Of a stretch of 64,000 nucleotides of DNA, positions 11,306-22,285 are shown piece after piece. Within the stretch, counting starts at the first letter, position 1. Each line of letters starts with the position of its first letter. The position numbers and the translations under genes were made by a program. The notes beneath the pieces were generated by a model. The model was not told the DNA's origin and did no database searches. It saw nothing but the letters and a program-made list of their open reading frames with translations. This DNA comes from Mesodorylaimus sp. YZB2_4 (lineage: Eukaryota; Nematoda; Enoplea; Dorylaimida; Dorylaimidae): positions 124,001-188,000 of the forward strand of contig JASANH010000457.1 in assembly GCA_030248295.1 (NCBI GenBank). Direction: 5' to 3'.

Positions 11306-12313
11306 ATGGCTGATAATTCGTCCTGCTCTTATCAGAAACATGTCGATAACATATCCTTACTCGCCTACCTTGTCCTACCTTTTCCATACGTTCTCATCGG
11401 AGGTGTAGGTCATATTTTCGTTCTTTTCATATATTGGAAAGATGCGAAAAAAGAAAGAGCCTATTTTTTTCAAATTATTTTCTCTTCGAGTAAAGTTTTT
11501 GAAAATTTTGTTTGTTCAATATCTGGTTTGGGTTCTGTACTGATGAAATACCAAGTTCCCTTCTTTTCGACCAGTTATAGCTGGGCCTATTTTCACCTTG
11601 TTGTTATGAGCAGTTTCAGTTCGGCCGCTGGTACTTTGTCCGTAGTTGTCTTATCAGCAGCGGCAGTAGATCGTGCAATTGCTCTTTGGAGACCACTTTT
11701 CTTCAACATAAGCTACAGGGATCGAGCGCTCATGATTTTTGCAGCATGTTTAAGTGTAAGTTTTCTGACAGCTACTGATTATCCTGTGCGACATAAAGTT
11801 GTGAAAAGGGGAGGAAATTTTGGGCTTGCGTTTTCGGAAAGTCTATTTGGCTTGATTGTTCAAGAATGTAGGAATGCTACAAGAATGATTGCCTTGTTTA
11901 TCCTAATAGCCGGAAATGTTGCTATGATATGCCTAAGTCAAAAGAAAAATAAATTTTGGATGGCAGCAACGCCGACCAATGTTCAAAAAGAAATGGAAAA
12001 GAAAAAGCAAGAGAAAATGATTTTGATTATGGTTTTATCTCAGTCCATTTTCAATGGTTTGTCCATGAGTGTTCAATGCGCAGCAAATTTATTAGTGTTA
12101 AGTTCAGCGACCAGTGTGTGCGCGTATTACATGTTGACTTATACTCAGATATGTTTGATGCGTGTTGGTGATATCACTGATGCCATCATCATATTATCTA
12201 TAAATAGAAAATTCCGAGTATGGGTACGAAACAAATTGAAATGTTTTGGTGGTCACGCGGTTCAACCAGTCAACACAACTACGCCTATGGTCGTGCTGAC
12301 AACGGGCTGGTGA
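11306..12313 (+). CDS. Serpentine (seven-transmembrane) receptor, intronless
   Basis: A 335-residue single-exon frame with about seven hydrophobic segments. The N-terminus has NSS and NIS sequons. TM1 contains YLVLPFPYVLIGGVGHIF. TM3 ends in AAAVDRAIALWRPL, matching the DRY/W position of rhodopsin-like receptors with DRA in place of DRY. A Lys-rich third loop (KEMEKKKQEK) precedes TM6. TM7 has DITDAIIILSINRKFR in the place of NPxxY, followed by a short tail. It is likely a plasma-membrane G-protein-coupled receptor, peptide or chemosensory, but ligand and subfamily cannot be told. Lack of introns, unlike most genes here, may mean a retrogene or a lineage-specific intronless family. Confidence 0.75.
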   Translation: MADNSSCSYQKHVDNISLLAYLVLPFPYVLIGGVGHIFVLFIYWKDAKKERAYFFQIIFSSSKVFENFVCSISGLGSVLMKYQVPFFSTSYSWAYFHLVVMSSFSSAAGTLSVVVLSAAAVDRAIALWRPLFFNISYRDRALMIFAACLSVSFLTATDYPVRHKVVKRGGNFGLAFSESLFGLIVQECRNATRMIALFILIAGNVAMICLSQKKNKFWMAATPTNVQKEMEKKKQEKMILIMVLSQSIFNGLSMSVQCAANLLVLSSATSVCAYYMLTYTQICLMRVGDITDAIIILSINRKFRVWVRNKLKCFGGHAVQPVNTTTPMVVLTTGW

Positions 12314-14769
12314 GAATGGCACTTGTGGGAGAGCCAGTGTTTACCATGACTGCGATATGTGTTGTGATGTACAGTATATAACCATTGATCTATTGACTGG
12401 GATATGGGGTCGGTAAATAATATTTGTTATACAGCATTGAATTACTATGGTTTATTCGTACCTTGGCTTACGTTTTTTTAGCTTTCTTCAAGTCAAAAGT
12501 GCTTGGCATAACGTTATGCACGATTAGAATCCCCAACGGCATCACCAATCAGATCCTGGTAAGCTTGACATCGCGGAAAAGACATCGAAAAACTTACTCA
12601 GTAGAGAAGTGGACGAGCGAGGAGACGTGCACAAAGCATCGTTTTTCTGGCAAAACAATACAGTAGACGAATTAAATTTGAAGCGGGGACATCGGGTCCC
12701 GTTTAGCATAAAGCATTTATGCCTATCAGCTTAGTTGCGAAGACGAAAAACATTCTTGTTTGTTCGGAGACAAGCGACCCATGGCTAGCCAACCAGATTT
12801 CTGAGAGTTAGCCGAACAGCAACACATTATGTTTGTCACTCTCTAGCCCGGTGCTCTGAACTTGTTCCATTATATTGTAACCTTTTCCTTTTGCTCTTTT
12901 CATATTCTGGCCGCCTTTAAAAACAAAGCGTCGTCGGCAAATCACAGCTGTCAAAGTTAGTTCCCAACCCATAAATACACATGTATGTCTTAATATTCAA
13001 CTCATTTTCGACTCTTTAATTTGTGCTATCAAAGGAAACATTCAATTAGATACCGTAGATACCACGATTAAAAAAATGAAAAGCCACATGAAAATGCGCA
13101 ACATACTTCCATAGTACTGGTAAGCAACCTGCCATCAAAATTCCCTGTGCCTGCCGTACCTGTGCAAAGAAGGGCCAATTATTCTATTGGACAAAAGGGA
13201 AATACGGTATTAGCTATTTTGTACGCGCTCTCTTCTATACTTAAAAGCAGTGCTCACAACTTACGTCCAGACTGGATCTGATCCCATCCAATCCGAAATT
13301 CTAAGCATTTGGTTTCTACAATAACCGCAGGCAAACAACCAACCAGAGTGGTCGATCAATATTCTCTGTCGATGCTTCGCTTCTGCTTGTAATTAAATTG
13401 TTCCAATAGAGCTTCTCATTATTCTTTGTGACCATGGATGACCCATTTTTTCGAAATAATTTGGTGTCAGACGACTGAAATATTAGTGGGGATTAAAAAA
13501 GTACCAGAATTATAAATTTTTATGAAAAACATTCGAAGTTATGGTAAAATGGTCATTTATGAGCAACATGGATCTACTTTACTTTATCAGCTTGTGAAAG
13601 TACAGTAGATCCATGATGAGCAGTGTGGTCAAACTTTGAGAGAAGCCCTGCTTGCCGATGATTATAACAATAATCTTTGTCATGGGGAGTTGCCGCTTAA
13701 AAATGGTGATGCGTTTGTGATTAGTTAAAAAAATTACACGTGTTGCGCATGATCCGATCCTGAACTCATCCAATATAGCCCGACAAACCACTGTTCGATC
13801 CGGCCATGGTTCTCAACTGAGCATCGGCCTTGACAAAACCCTTGGTTTGGATCAAGTCCAGATCGAATCTGCCTCAAATAGTTAAATGTCGAGTGAATGA
13901 CTTATTCGGCACCACTCCCTCACCAACCTGCGCTGTTTTCTGGGGTCGGCACTCACAGGGATGCAGGAGAACTAATCTGCGCCTACAACTCGAGTCCATG
14001 TTAACTACGAAGAAAGATGGGCTCGCTTATTGTATGAACAGTAGTAGGCATGCTGTACTGTACATCATCATTTCGTGGCAGATAATTTTACTATAAGTTC
14101 TGATCAGCCAATTCAGCAATTGGATCAGATAAGATTTGCCAACGATCCCCCTCAGATCAGCGAGTGGGTCGATTCTGGTCCTCAGCCGGATCATCTGCAG
14201 TGCCGTGCCACTGTTGAACTACGTTTGAAAATACTGCATCCTGTACATTCGAGAATCACAGGCGGACTCGGAAAGCATACGAATCGAGTGCAAGATACGC
14301 TCAAGCCGCATGCACCAAATGCGGCGAGGAATATTCTAAAACGAGGAATCTATTCGCTAACCCACTTTCGCCCACCCTCTGGTCCGGTTCTACCGCTGGA
14401 TGGATATCGTTTGAAACTAATAATGCAACACGTAACATCTTTGAAATACAGCATATGTAGGCGACAAACCAAAAAACTGTTAGTTGCTCCAAAAAATGCA
14501 GGACAAAAGGAATTTAAAAAAAAGGACAACTGTCACAGAAGTGCGTTAGCACCATTAACTTAAGCTCAACAAGGTGCCCTCTCCTTCGAAGACAAATCTT
14601 TTTTGATACAGGGGGCAGATTTTTATTTTGTAAAAGCCTGCAGAAACTTTTCCGACAACTTTTCACCACAGTTTTGCGGCTTGGGCCGCGCCGAACCAGT
14701 TCTCCATGGGTCTTCCAATTATATTAGCTGGCCAGCAGTGATGATATGATAAGCGAGGCTGTGAGGTGA
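12314..14769. other. Intergenic, no gene supported
   Basis: Only short frames. The longest, about 14075-14563 plus, begins at GTG, has no known pattern and an unnatural composition. A 19-bp-stem hairpin at 13567-13615 is listed separately. Confidence 0.45.
13567..13615. repeat. Short hairpin, 19-bp stem
   Basis: Arms 13567-13585 (catggatctactttacttt) and 13597-13615 are complementary at 18 of 19 positions around an 11-base loop. The stem includes a TACAGTAG word. It could be a fold-back remnant or a small-RNA hairpin; no other evidence exists. Confidence 0.5.
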
Positions 14770-15231
14770 CTGGGGACAGGTTGGGATCTTGATCCCGTCG
14801 GGATTTGACCCCTCCCAATCCCGATCCTGATCCTGACATTGAGGCATCGGGATTCTGCTAATAATTATGATACGTATGCTAGGTACACTCTGATCCATCG
14901 TATCTGCGATGAAGCAGTAGCGATGAAGAGGCAACAGCAACATCGGCTCAGATCGATAATAATAGCACCACTGATTTTACTTAGCATGCTGACCTTGCTG
15001 GACGCGTATCGAAACTGCGAATGTACTCATCAATTTCAGCTTATTTATAATGACTGAAACTCGACCTGAAAAAAAGCTTAATAACCCTGGATGACCAAAG
15101 TGTGCTTTAGTGAGGAAAATAGACTCATCTCCTTCGTGTGTGCAAACAATGTATGACCTCAAACAAAAAATCCCGAACCCAATTGGGCTTGCCCCGATCC
15201 CGGGAAAAAAGTGATCCCGACCTATCCCTAG
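14770..15231. mobile_element. MITE-like element with inverted ends and a 6-7-bp target duplication
   Basis: Left end 14770-14788 reads ctggggacaggttgggatc. The complement of the right end (15213-15231) is ctagggataggtcgggatc, 16 of 19 identical. Flanks are AGGTGA at 14764-14769 and AGGTGA at 15232-15237, or GAGGTGA if one base is shared. Inside, GATCCCG and TCGGGATT words recur. No coding frame of note. The size, inverted ends and perfect target duplication fit a non-autonomous DNA transposon; superfamily unknown. Confidence 0.65.
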
Positions 15232-15237
15232 AGGTGA

Positions 15238-15551
15238 GCAGCTCACACGGCAGGTTGCCTATGTCTTTACTGGGAGCACCTCCACACGAGGGCATACTAG
15301 GTGAGAAGGAGCTGAGGCTTAGCTCAGGGACCTTCCCGACTGGTGTTCGAGGACAGTTTCCAAATTCTCTGCTCCTTGGGTGGGCGTTCCCCATTAGACA
15401 GTGGCAGGGGTGTCGCCCGGAGCCAGGTGTCCAAAGCCAGCGACAAGCTACTAAACTGCCGTCCTCCGTCGGAATAGAACCTCGGCATCCCAGTCAGGGT
15501 TGCGGGCCAGAAAGGCGGATCAACGCCTTAACCAGCTGAGCCATCGCCTCC
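15238..15551 (-). repeat. tRNA-headed SINE-like repeat
   Basis: On the minus strand it begins with a tRNA-like head: GATGGCTCAGCTGGTTAAGG near 15545 matches a Pol III A box, and GAGGTTCTATTCC near 15474-15486 matches a B box. A tRNA-unrelated body follows. Related copies lie at 225-520 and 16855-17310. The MITE at 14770-15231 abuts its tail and may have inserted into it. Confidence 0.65.
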
Positions 15552-15950
15552 CAACTTTTCCCTTTTGGATTCCATTTGGGAATAAGAGTCCTGATGAAGC
15601 CGAAATTGCACTATCGAGAATAAACAAACGAGGAGAAGAGAAGACAAAAAGTTTTGAAGGTTTGAACGCGCACTACTGGTGAAGATAAAAAATGTTTTTC
15701 TGTTATCAAAAGTTTAAAAATTTCCTGCGGTCAACCATTGGCCGCTACCCCTGGCCCCATCTCCCTCCCCCCCCCCCCCAGGCTGCGGTCGACCTTTATG
15801 GAGCCCGTAACAATAGTTGCCGCAGCTTTCAAAAAGGTTACCTGTATTCAAAAGTACCGTACTAGTTACTAGCCCTGCGCAGTCTCTCAGTAAAGGACAC
15901 AATAAAATCAGACAGGGCAAAGCAAATGCTTTTTCGTGTAGGCTTCAGTT
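15552..15950. other. No gene; C-run
   Basis: Noncoding sequence with a C-rich tract ending in a run of about 13 C at 15767-15779. Confidence 0.5.
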
Positions 15951-16800
15951 CCCCCACGGGACTTCCAACTTTCCAGACTCCCAAAATGTCGATTTCCAGG
16001 GTGGATGCCGCATGGATTCCACACCAAAATACCTACGGCTCCAGATGATTCCCAGAATGGAAGTCATGTGGAATCCATATTGGAAATGGCCTATTTCCAG
16101 TATGGATTCTAGTTACATGCTTCCACATTGCAAGGAATTCCACCTGCATCCATGTAACCAGCCCTGCCTTCGTACCCCTCCCATATCCACTAGACTCCAT
16201 GCTATATACATATCCACAACACAAATCTGCTCCTATTTTACTACAAAGCAGCATCTCAGAAAAAAACATAAATCATAAAATCGTACCATTAACAGTTCAC
16301 GGAATTTCGAATTTTTGTTGGTCCAGTCATTCCTTCAAGTTGTCGAATAATCTATCGCTAGTATGTTTTGGATGCTTTTTCGAAGTTGACTTATTTCTCA
16401 GCCATTGGTTCTCCGAATCCGCATCGTAGTTTTGGGTTTTTGGAGCATTTTGCGAAACAGCCGGGCGTCCAAAGTGACTCCATCCATGAAAGCCTGAAAC
16501 AGTTTTAGAACGAGGTAACTGATTTTAGGTCTAATCACAGGTGTCATGTTCCAGACCGGTTCCACATGGACTTCAGGATTACATTTGGAATCTGAGAAAA
16601 ATTTTCTAGTCTGGTGTCCACTCTGGATCCATGGCAAGTTTCATGTGAAACCTTATAAAATTCAATTCCATTTGGACTGCATGGTTCCAGGTGCAGTCCA
16701 CGTGTACTGTTGCGGATCCACGTGCATAGCGTGGAAATTTGAATTTTACATGGTTCCATGTAGCTCCACCGTGGAAACGCGAGGAGCAGGAATCTGGGTC
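15951..16800. repeat. Region dense in TTCCA/TGGAA words
   Basis: Many variants of ggttccatg, tggaatcc, ccacatgga and ggattcca occur on both strands over about 850 bp. Fainter traces occur at 10060-10270. The arrangement is not a clean tandem array. It may be a very old satellite or a decayed element made of short palindromic units. The open frames here are by-products of the repetition. Confidence 0.4.
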
Positions 16801-16854
16801 CAAAGCAGGCCAGCAGTCGAACCTTATTAGCAAGACTGTGCGGGGATCAGCTCT

Positions 16855-17310
16855 CATGGCAGCTTCCCTCTGTGTCTCCACTAGGAGCACCTCCACACGA
16901 AGGCATCCTGTGCCAGCACCAGCGTCCCTGGTTGGTACTGGGCGAGAAGGGCGAGAAGGGTTTTCTCTTTTGACCTGAATGGTCTGTTCATCTCGTTTCT
17001 CTTGGTTACGGTAAAGCACCATACTCGAAATGTTGATCGCCTCACTATCTCTACATCTCGCGACAGGTACATCCACCCTTAACCGGAAAGAGTATCGCAG
17101 AGGTACAAGTGAGTCGCCCAGAGTGTGCATGAGGCAGCGAAAGGCTAACTAAATCGCCGTAAAAGACCAGTTCTCTCCCTGAGTAGGGGCTTACTATGTA
17201 CAGTAAGCTGCCGTCCTCAGCCCGAAAAACTGCGGCGCTCCAGTCAGACCCTTGCGGGCCCAAGCCATAAATGAGCCACTGGGCTCTTAGGGCATGTACA
17301 TAATGTGCAC
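16855..17310 (-). repeat. SINE-like dispersed repeat, third copy
   Basis: Shares GGAGCACCTCCACACGA.GGCAT with the 15.3-kb copy near 16883, and CTGCCGTCCTC..CCAGTCAG plus TTGCGGGCC near 17210-17260. Spacing is larger than in the 15-kb copy, so an insertion of about 120 bp is likely between the two blocks. The tRNA-like head near 17270-17305 is degraded. Confidence 0.55.
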
Positions 17311-18401
17311 TTGTAAGATTCGGTGTATCATTTAAAAAAAGGTGCTCCAGCCCAACAATATTGTGGATCAGAACCAATGCAAGAATGTAGTCATCAAATA
17401 CTCATCTAGTTAGGTGTGCTCTGAGAATGTGGAGCAAGAACTTAATGTTACCAAAACAATCTCAGGGAAAAATTCGATAGATAGATCTCGACTACTAAAT
17501 GGGAGTCAGGGCATTCGTGGCAGTCGTCTATAGAGTTTCTGAACAGGATCGTTTGGGATTCAGAAATGCTCAATGCCAACCCGCCAATTTGACCCATTTT
17601 GATATCTAACAGTACATGCTTGTGTTTTAGCGTACTCGTATGTGCTACTAGCAATCGATTCCGCTTACAGTATTGGCTGGCATTTAAAAAAACCTACGAT
17701 AGTCTCACCCGTCTGCAGAAGCTTTCTGCTTTTATTACTGATGCATGTGCCAAGCTACGAGATGTTCATTTACGTCGCTATGTGTAAGGCTGCTTTGCCT
17801 CCCTCATTTTGGTGGACCGTGGCTGTGATTCGACTCTGGCTCAGACTGCACACTATCATTTTTTTATGCCAGGCTGGCATGCAATATACGCAATTTCATT
17901 AGCCTTCTTTTATCTCATGCTTACTCACCCTCCCCCCCCCCCCCCCCCCCCCCCGACCCCAACCTCTGTTCTGCACTACTCTCTCCGCCATCAAGCTCGG
18001 AACGGAGGCCAAAGTCCTCAGAGTGAATCGCCTTGTCAAAATCCGCTCTGCAACCCACTGCGCGACAGGATGGATCCACGCGTGCGGCATGCTGGCCTCA
18101 CAGAAATCAGGCAGCGAAAACGGGAAGTCGTCGATGGTAACCGAGTGGCTATTTCGGCGCCATGGAAATCAAGTCAGTTACGACAGCGCACGGTTTTTCG
18201 CTGCCGTAAAGCATTCGGACGAAGGCTTGCTGCCGTGATTTGAGCAAAAAGTTACAACGGAACCGAACCAATGATGTCATTCCCGTTTTTCCAGGTCCGG
18301 ACAAGCCGAGACAATTTTGTTGTCTTGAAAGGCATTCGATGATAGCGATGTAGCGTAGCAGAGGCACCTTCCTTATGACACAATGCTGCGGTCCTTGATC
18401 C
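17311..18401. other. No gene; C23 run
   Basis: Noncoding. 17932-17954 is 23 uninterrupted C. Frames at 17809-18243 cross this run and have no gene-like features. Confidence 0.5.
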
Positions 18402-18730
18402 TGCACTACTGTATCTGTTTTCTTTGGGAATATACACGCGGCACCATGGGCGATCCAAGGCTGGCAGCAACACTTGGATCGCCACGCCATTTCGACCTAA
18501 CCACTTATAACAAAACCCGCCATTTTCGAAATCTGCGTAGTGCACGCATATGTGCATATCTTGTTTAGAAAACAATCTAACCGTGCTAAGGAGCAGACAA
18601 TTGTTTCTGCTATGCGATAAGTGGTTCGAATCAGGGGCCGGCGATCCAAGTGTGCTGCCAGCTCTGGTTCGCACCATGGGCGACGGGCGTGTATATTCCC
18701 GAAGAAAATAGATAATACTGTAGTGGTGCA
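18402..18730. mobile_element. Fold-back element made of mirrored tRNA-SINE sequence
   Basis: The left half from 18402 (tgcactactgtatctgtttt, then ctttgggaatatacacgc, caccatgggcgatccaag) is repeated in inverse at the right end (to 18730). The arms include the tRNA-like B-box region: the right half carries gataagtggttcgaatcagg near 18618-18640, mirrored in degraded form near 18500. Words of the arms (GTTTTCTTTGGGAATATACAC) recur in the SINE at 51.6 kb, so this looks like two SINE copies head to head that now behave as one palindrome. Confidence 0.6.
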
Positions 18731-19344
18731 TGAATCGATCTGCGCAATCAGATCATCGCAGAAATTGCTCGTTTCCTTGTACGAAATGTGATGATATTCA
18801 TGAGATGGCTGATGTCGACGCCTTTTAGTTCGTCATCGACCGCTGAAGATGTGTCTTCCTTTGCCTCGAACTCGGCGCACGCGTCAAACCAAGCCTTGTC
18901 ACAAATTTTCTTTTGATTGACTTCATTAAAATGAACCAAGTAGCTGCGATCAGAATCGATTTTGCAGCCATGGATACAGCACGATCTAAATCTCTTTTAT
19001 GCTATTTGCCGAAGGTCTAACGGTACTCTTCTCGCCTTAGAATACTGGATCGCCTAGGTCGTCATTCTTCACTGGAATCAGAAAAGCATGATCCTACAGT
19101 ATCTGGCGTTTCATAAAGTGTGGTATTCCTACTGTAGGCCAATAAAATGATAAGTTATTTCTCTCGCTGCAGTATCTCAGAACTATAAAGCTGGACTGCA
19201 GCAGCAAAGAAAACATCATTTCTTTAGGGCGCACATATTAGGGCATCAAAAGCAGGAGGTACATTCACACTCGAAGTTACTCCACATACAAACGATCAGA
19301 AACCTCAAAATCAAATTCACCACTGTCATGCGACAGCATAAACA
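18731..19344. other. No gene seen
   Basis: Downstream of small-heat-shock-like copy B. Two TACTGTA/TACAGTA words near 19095 and 19130. No exon supported. Confidence 0.45.
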
Positions 19345-20571
19345 TTACTCATCATCGGTTCCGAACGATGCAATTGCTAATTTTAAAGGTTGATCTTTTT
19401 GCACTGAGAAACGCAACATAGTCTTGTGAATCACTTTGAACCCGGCTGTGCTATTATCCACGTTGAAAGGTAACGTGTACTTGCGCAACAAAAAACGGTT
19501 GCTCCCAAGTGCAACTGGTGCTTGGTCGCTGCGGTTGCTGGAATCCAAGCGAATCGTCAGTTCGTTACCTACCACAGTAGCCTGAACGAATATAGCGCAC
19601 CGTTAATTAGCATTTGTGGCCCTGAAGCTTTGGGTCATAAGAGGTTAGATCTGTGGCCGTTATGTACATATAATACATAGGTGAGGTATACTGTATATTG
19701 TATCATGAAACTCAATTTCAAACCCAGAATCAGCAACATTTTTGAAGTTTTTGAGTACAATCCATCAAATATAAGACAAATTCAAGACATTCACATGATA
19801 ATAATTTAGAATCTGATTAATTGCTGGCATCTCAATCAGTGCTTGCTGCCTGATTGTTAATCAATGCTTTCGTTCCATGTTGGGAGAATTCTCACTCAGA
19901 ACAGATTCACTTTATCCTTCAGCCCCCCAGTCCACAACCAACCTCTGGCAGAAGTCTACGACGTCCGTCCAGCGATATCAGGGGCACAGTGGCATTCTGC
20001 AACACCTACTGTGTGTTTGAGGCACCCATGTGGCACAAGAACTACGCGCAAAGCAGTCATGTTTGCGATTTTATTAACGATAAGTGACCTAGAGATCTGC
20101 TGTATGATCGAAAGTGCTGTGGCACTCCCAGATCCTCAATTTCTTGCGTCAATAAGTCAAAAGTGCTTCTCCTCTGTCAACCAACTAAAGACTTACCCAA
20201 ACTTCATCCTGTCTAAACGGTGCAATGGGTAGTCGTACCTCGAATCGGTCATTCGTGTTGACAATCCTGGCCTTGCCTAATGGCCAATACCATTTAAATT
20301 TCTGGAAATTCTCACTGGTGGCAATTATTGTCACGCAGAAAGATGGTGCTGGTACTTTCACTGCTGGCAGAAACGGCGTGTCCTCTTCGGGCGGTGGTGA
20401 CAACTCGAATCCAGAATCTTGGCTAAGTCTGCGCCGACGACGCTCACATTCAGCATGTAGCAGATCGGGGGCCACCTTGATCGACTTGCCTCTTAGCAGA
20501 CCGAACTGTCTCGTCGTCTGCACACTGTGCGAGTCACAGGCCCAAAAACGTGGCGATTCGTCCTCGTTCAT
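19345..20571 (-). CDS. Small-heat-shock (alpha-crystallin)-like protein, copy B, two exons
   Basis: Exons 20571-20197 and 19581-19345 join in phase 0 for 203 residues; an ATG at 20616 would add 15. It aligns with copy A along its length: FW.. DSHSVQTTRQF.LLRGK, the RRRRRLS.DSG.E.SPPPEE patch, WPLG.A.I.NT..RFE.RLP, VW|A.VVGNELT, then RKYTLP.NV and TMLRFSVQK. The domain assignment is as moderate as for copy A. Copies A and B point toward each other, 9.6 kb apart, with the serpentine receptor and the repeat block between them, so an inverted duplication is the simplest history. The 615-bp intron has no repeat that I recognise. Confidence 0.65.
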
Positions 20572-20616
20572 ACCAAAATTATTGTGGGAAACGGATGGAA
20601 TAATGAGACTTTTCAT

Positions 20617-21169
20617 ATTCTTTTCCTTTCTGTAAGCTCCCAAGAGATGTAGCGGGAAACAACTATGAGCTACTTTCTGTCTTCGATAGCAATCTATCAC
20701 CACTCCTTACTTCTTACGTGCACGAATGCTGATAAAACATCTTGTATCTATGCATACCTGCTCGATGATTATACATTTTTATGCAACGTATTACGATGGC
20801 TTATTCTCTGAGGGACCTTCTTTTCAACATCACCTCGTCTATTTACCAGTGTTTGGCGAGAAGTAGCGATTATTTAAAGGCAGCTTAGGTCGAGGGTACA
20901 GTGAATCTTGAGTATTAGGCTCCGCGGGAAAAAATACAAAGTACACAAGTACGATGATTTGGAACAAGCCACATGCCATAGTACGGGTATCAACTATCAA
21001 CATCAACAGCAGGGCTGGTGAGATTCTCTAAATAGAAAAACATGGAAGACGCCCAAGCATCGAATTTTCTAAGCGCGCGAGCAAGATTTACAGGAATTCA
21101 CATTCCTGCCGCGCACACTGCCTCCTATCAATTCTTCTGTCCTAGCTCCTCAAAAGTAGAAAGACAGCC
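20617..21169. other. No gene seen
   Basis: Upstream region of copy B. No clear heat-shock element was found here. Confidence 0.4.
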
Positions 21170-22285
21170 GAGTCCACAAATGGTATCTGTGGACTCAGCT
21201 GTTTTATCGACGATTCGAGTTCCATCCGGTTTACCTCAAGGGTCCGTTTTTGCCCCAACTTTATTTATTGCGTTCATGAATCCCATTTTGGAAAAGTTCG
21301 AGGCATGGTCTGCCGAAAATTTAAAACCAGACATGCTTATACAAGCATACGCCGATGATCTCGTTTTATTAGCACCGTCCAGATTGGCCGATATCAGAAA
21401 CTCTTCAGCTTGCGATCGATTTCATCGATCTGCTTATAAGTGAAAGTGGTCTCGACTTCAACGCACAAAAGACACAAGCGTGCGTCTTTCATCTTGATCA
21501 TAAGAAGCATGACTCTTATCAAATCATTCTTCAAGGAGTTCCGATCTCGTTCACTGACGTGGTCAAATATCTAGGTGTGCATTTTACTTTCGATATTGTT
21601 ATCTGACTGCCACTGCGGCTAGGCGTATGGTTGGTGCGTTGAGGAAGAAATTTGCGAAATTCGCCGCTCATGTTTTACTAGCAGTTTACAAATCCTGCTT
21701 ACTTCCAAAACTGGAATACGGTTGCTCTGCGTGGGATCCTATTCAATCACAATCAATCAAAGACCTTGAACGCTCTCAAAAATTTGCTGTCAAGTGTATG
21801 AAGAACGACTGGGGTTTCGATCACTCCCGCTTTCTTCAAGATTTAAATTGGTCTAGTCTCGAGCGTCGCCGTCAACAACTGAAGCTCGCTCAGTTGTAAT
21901 AGTTCCATCACGGGTACCATGCTTATCCGAATGCCCGTTTTGCTCACACCATCAATCCGGACTACGCCGCAGTCACCGCATTGGATTGCCGCCACACCTT
22001 CTCAGCAATTCTCGACCTCGAAGCGAATCGTCCCGAACTGAACAGGCCTTTGAATACTCATCGATTGTTGTATGGAACTCACTACCAAACGAAGTCGCCT
22101 GGACTTATTATGTGACAAGTTTTAAAACAATAGTTTTAAATTGACCCCGTTGACCCCTTGACCCCGTTATGATTAGTTTTACTCGACATTTTTTATATAT
22201 TTTCCTTTTGTTTATGTGTCGTTATGCTGATCAGTGCACGATCTGTGCGTCGCAGTCGATCTCATATACAATACAATACAAGTAG
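21170..22285 (+). mobile_element. Broken non-LTR retrotransposon (LINE), CR1/Jockey-like group
   Basis: 5'-truncated reverse transcriptase. Frame 1 has VPSGLPQGSVFAPTLFIAFM and the catalytic AYADDLVLL near 21347. A shift near 21400 moves to a second frame with SGLDFNAQKTQACVF and DVVKYLGVHF, which ends in TGA near 21603. A third piece (21627-21899) has YKSCLLPKLEYGCSAWDP and LNWSSLERRRQQLKL. The end of the protein, IVVWNSLPNEVAW..FKT, lies at about 22059-22146 after further breaks. A short 3' region ends in acaatacaatacaag near 22282. So the copy is dead, with at least three frame breaks. The LEY..WDP and WNSLP motifs place it in the CR1/Jockey group; the clade is not certain. Confidence 0.8.

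Noticed and set aside
14075-14563. Open frame of 162 codons on the plus strand
   Set aside because: Begins with GTG, has no domain, signal or splice link, and its composition is like the surrounding noncoding sequence.
16398-17130. Overlapping frames of 70-174 codons on both strands
   Set aside because: They come from the TTCCA/TGGAA repeat region and a SINE copy; frames on both strands are expected there.
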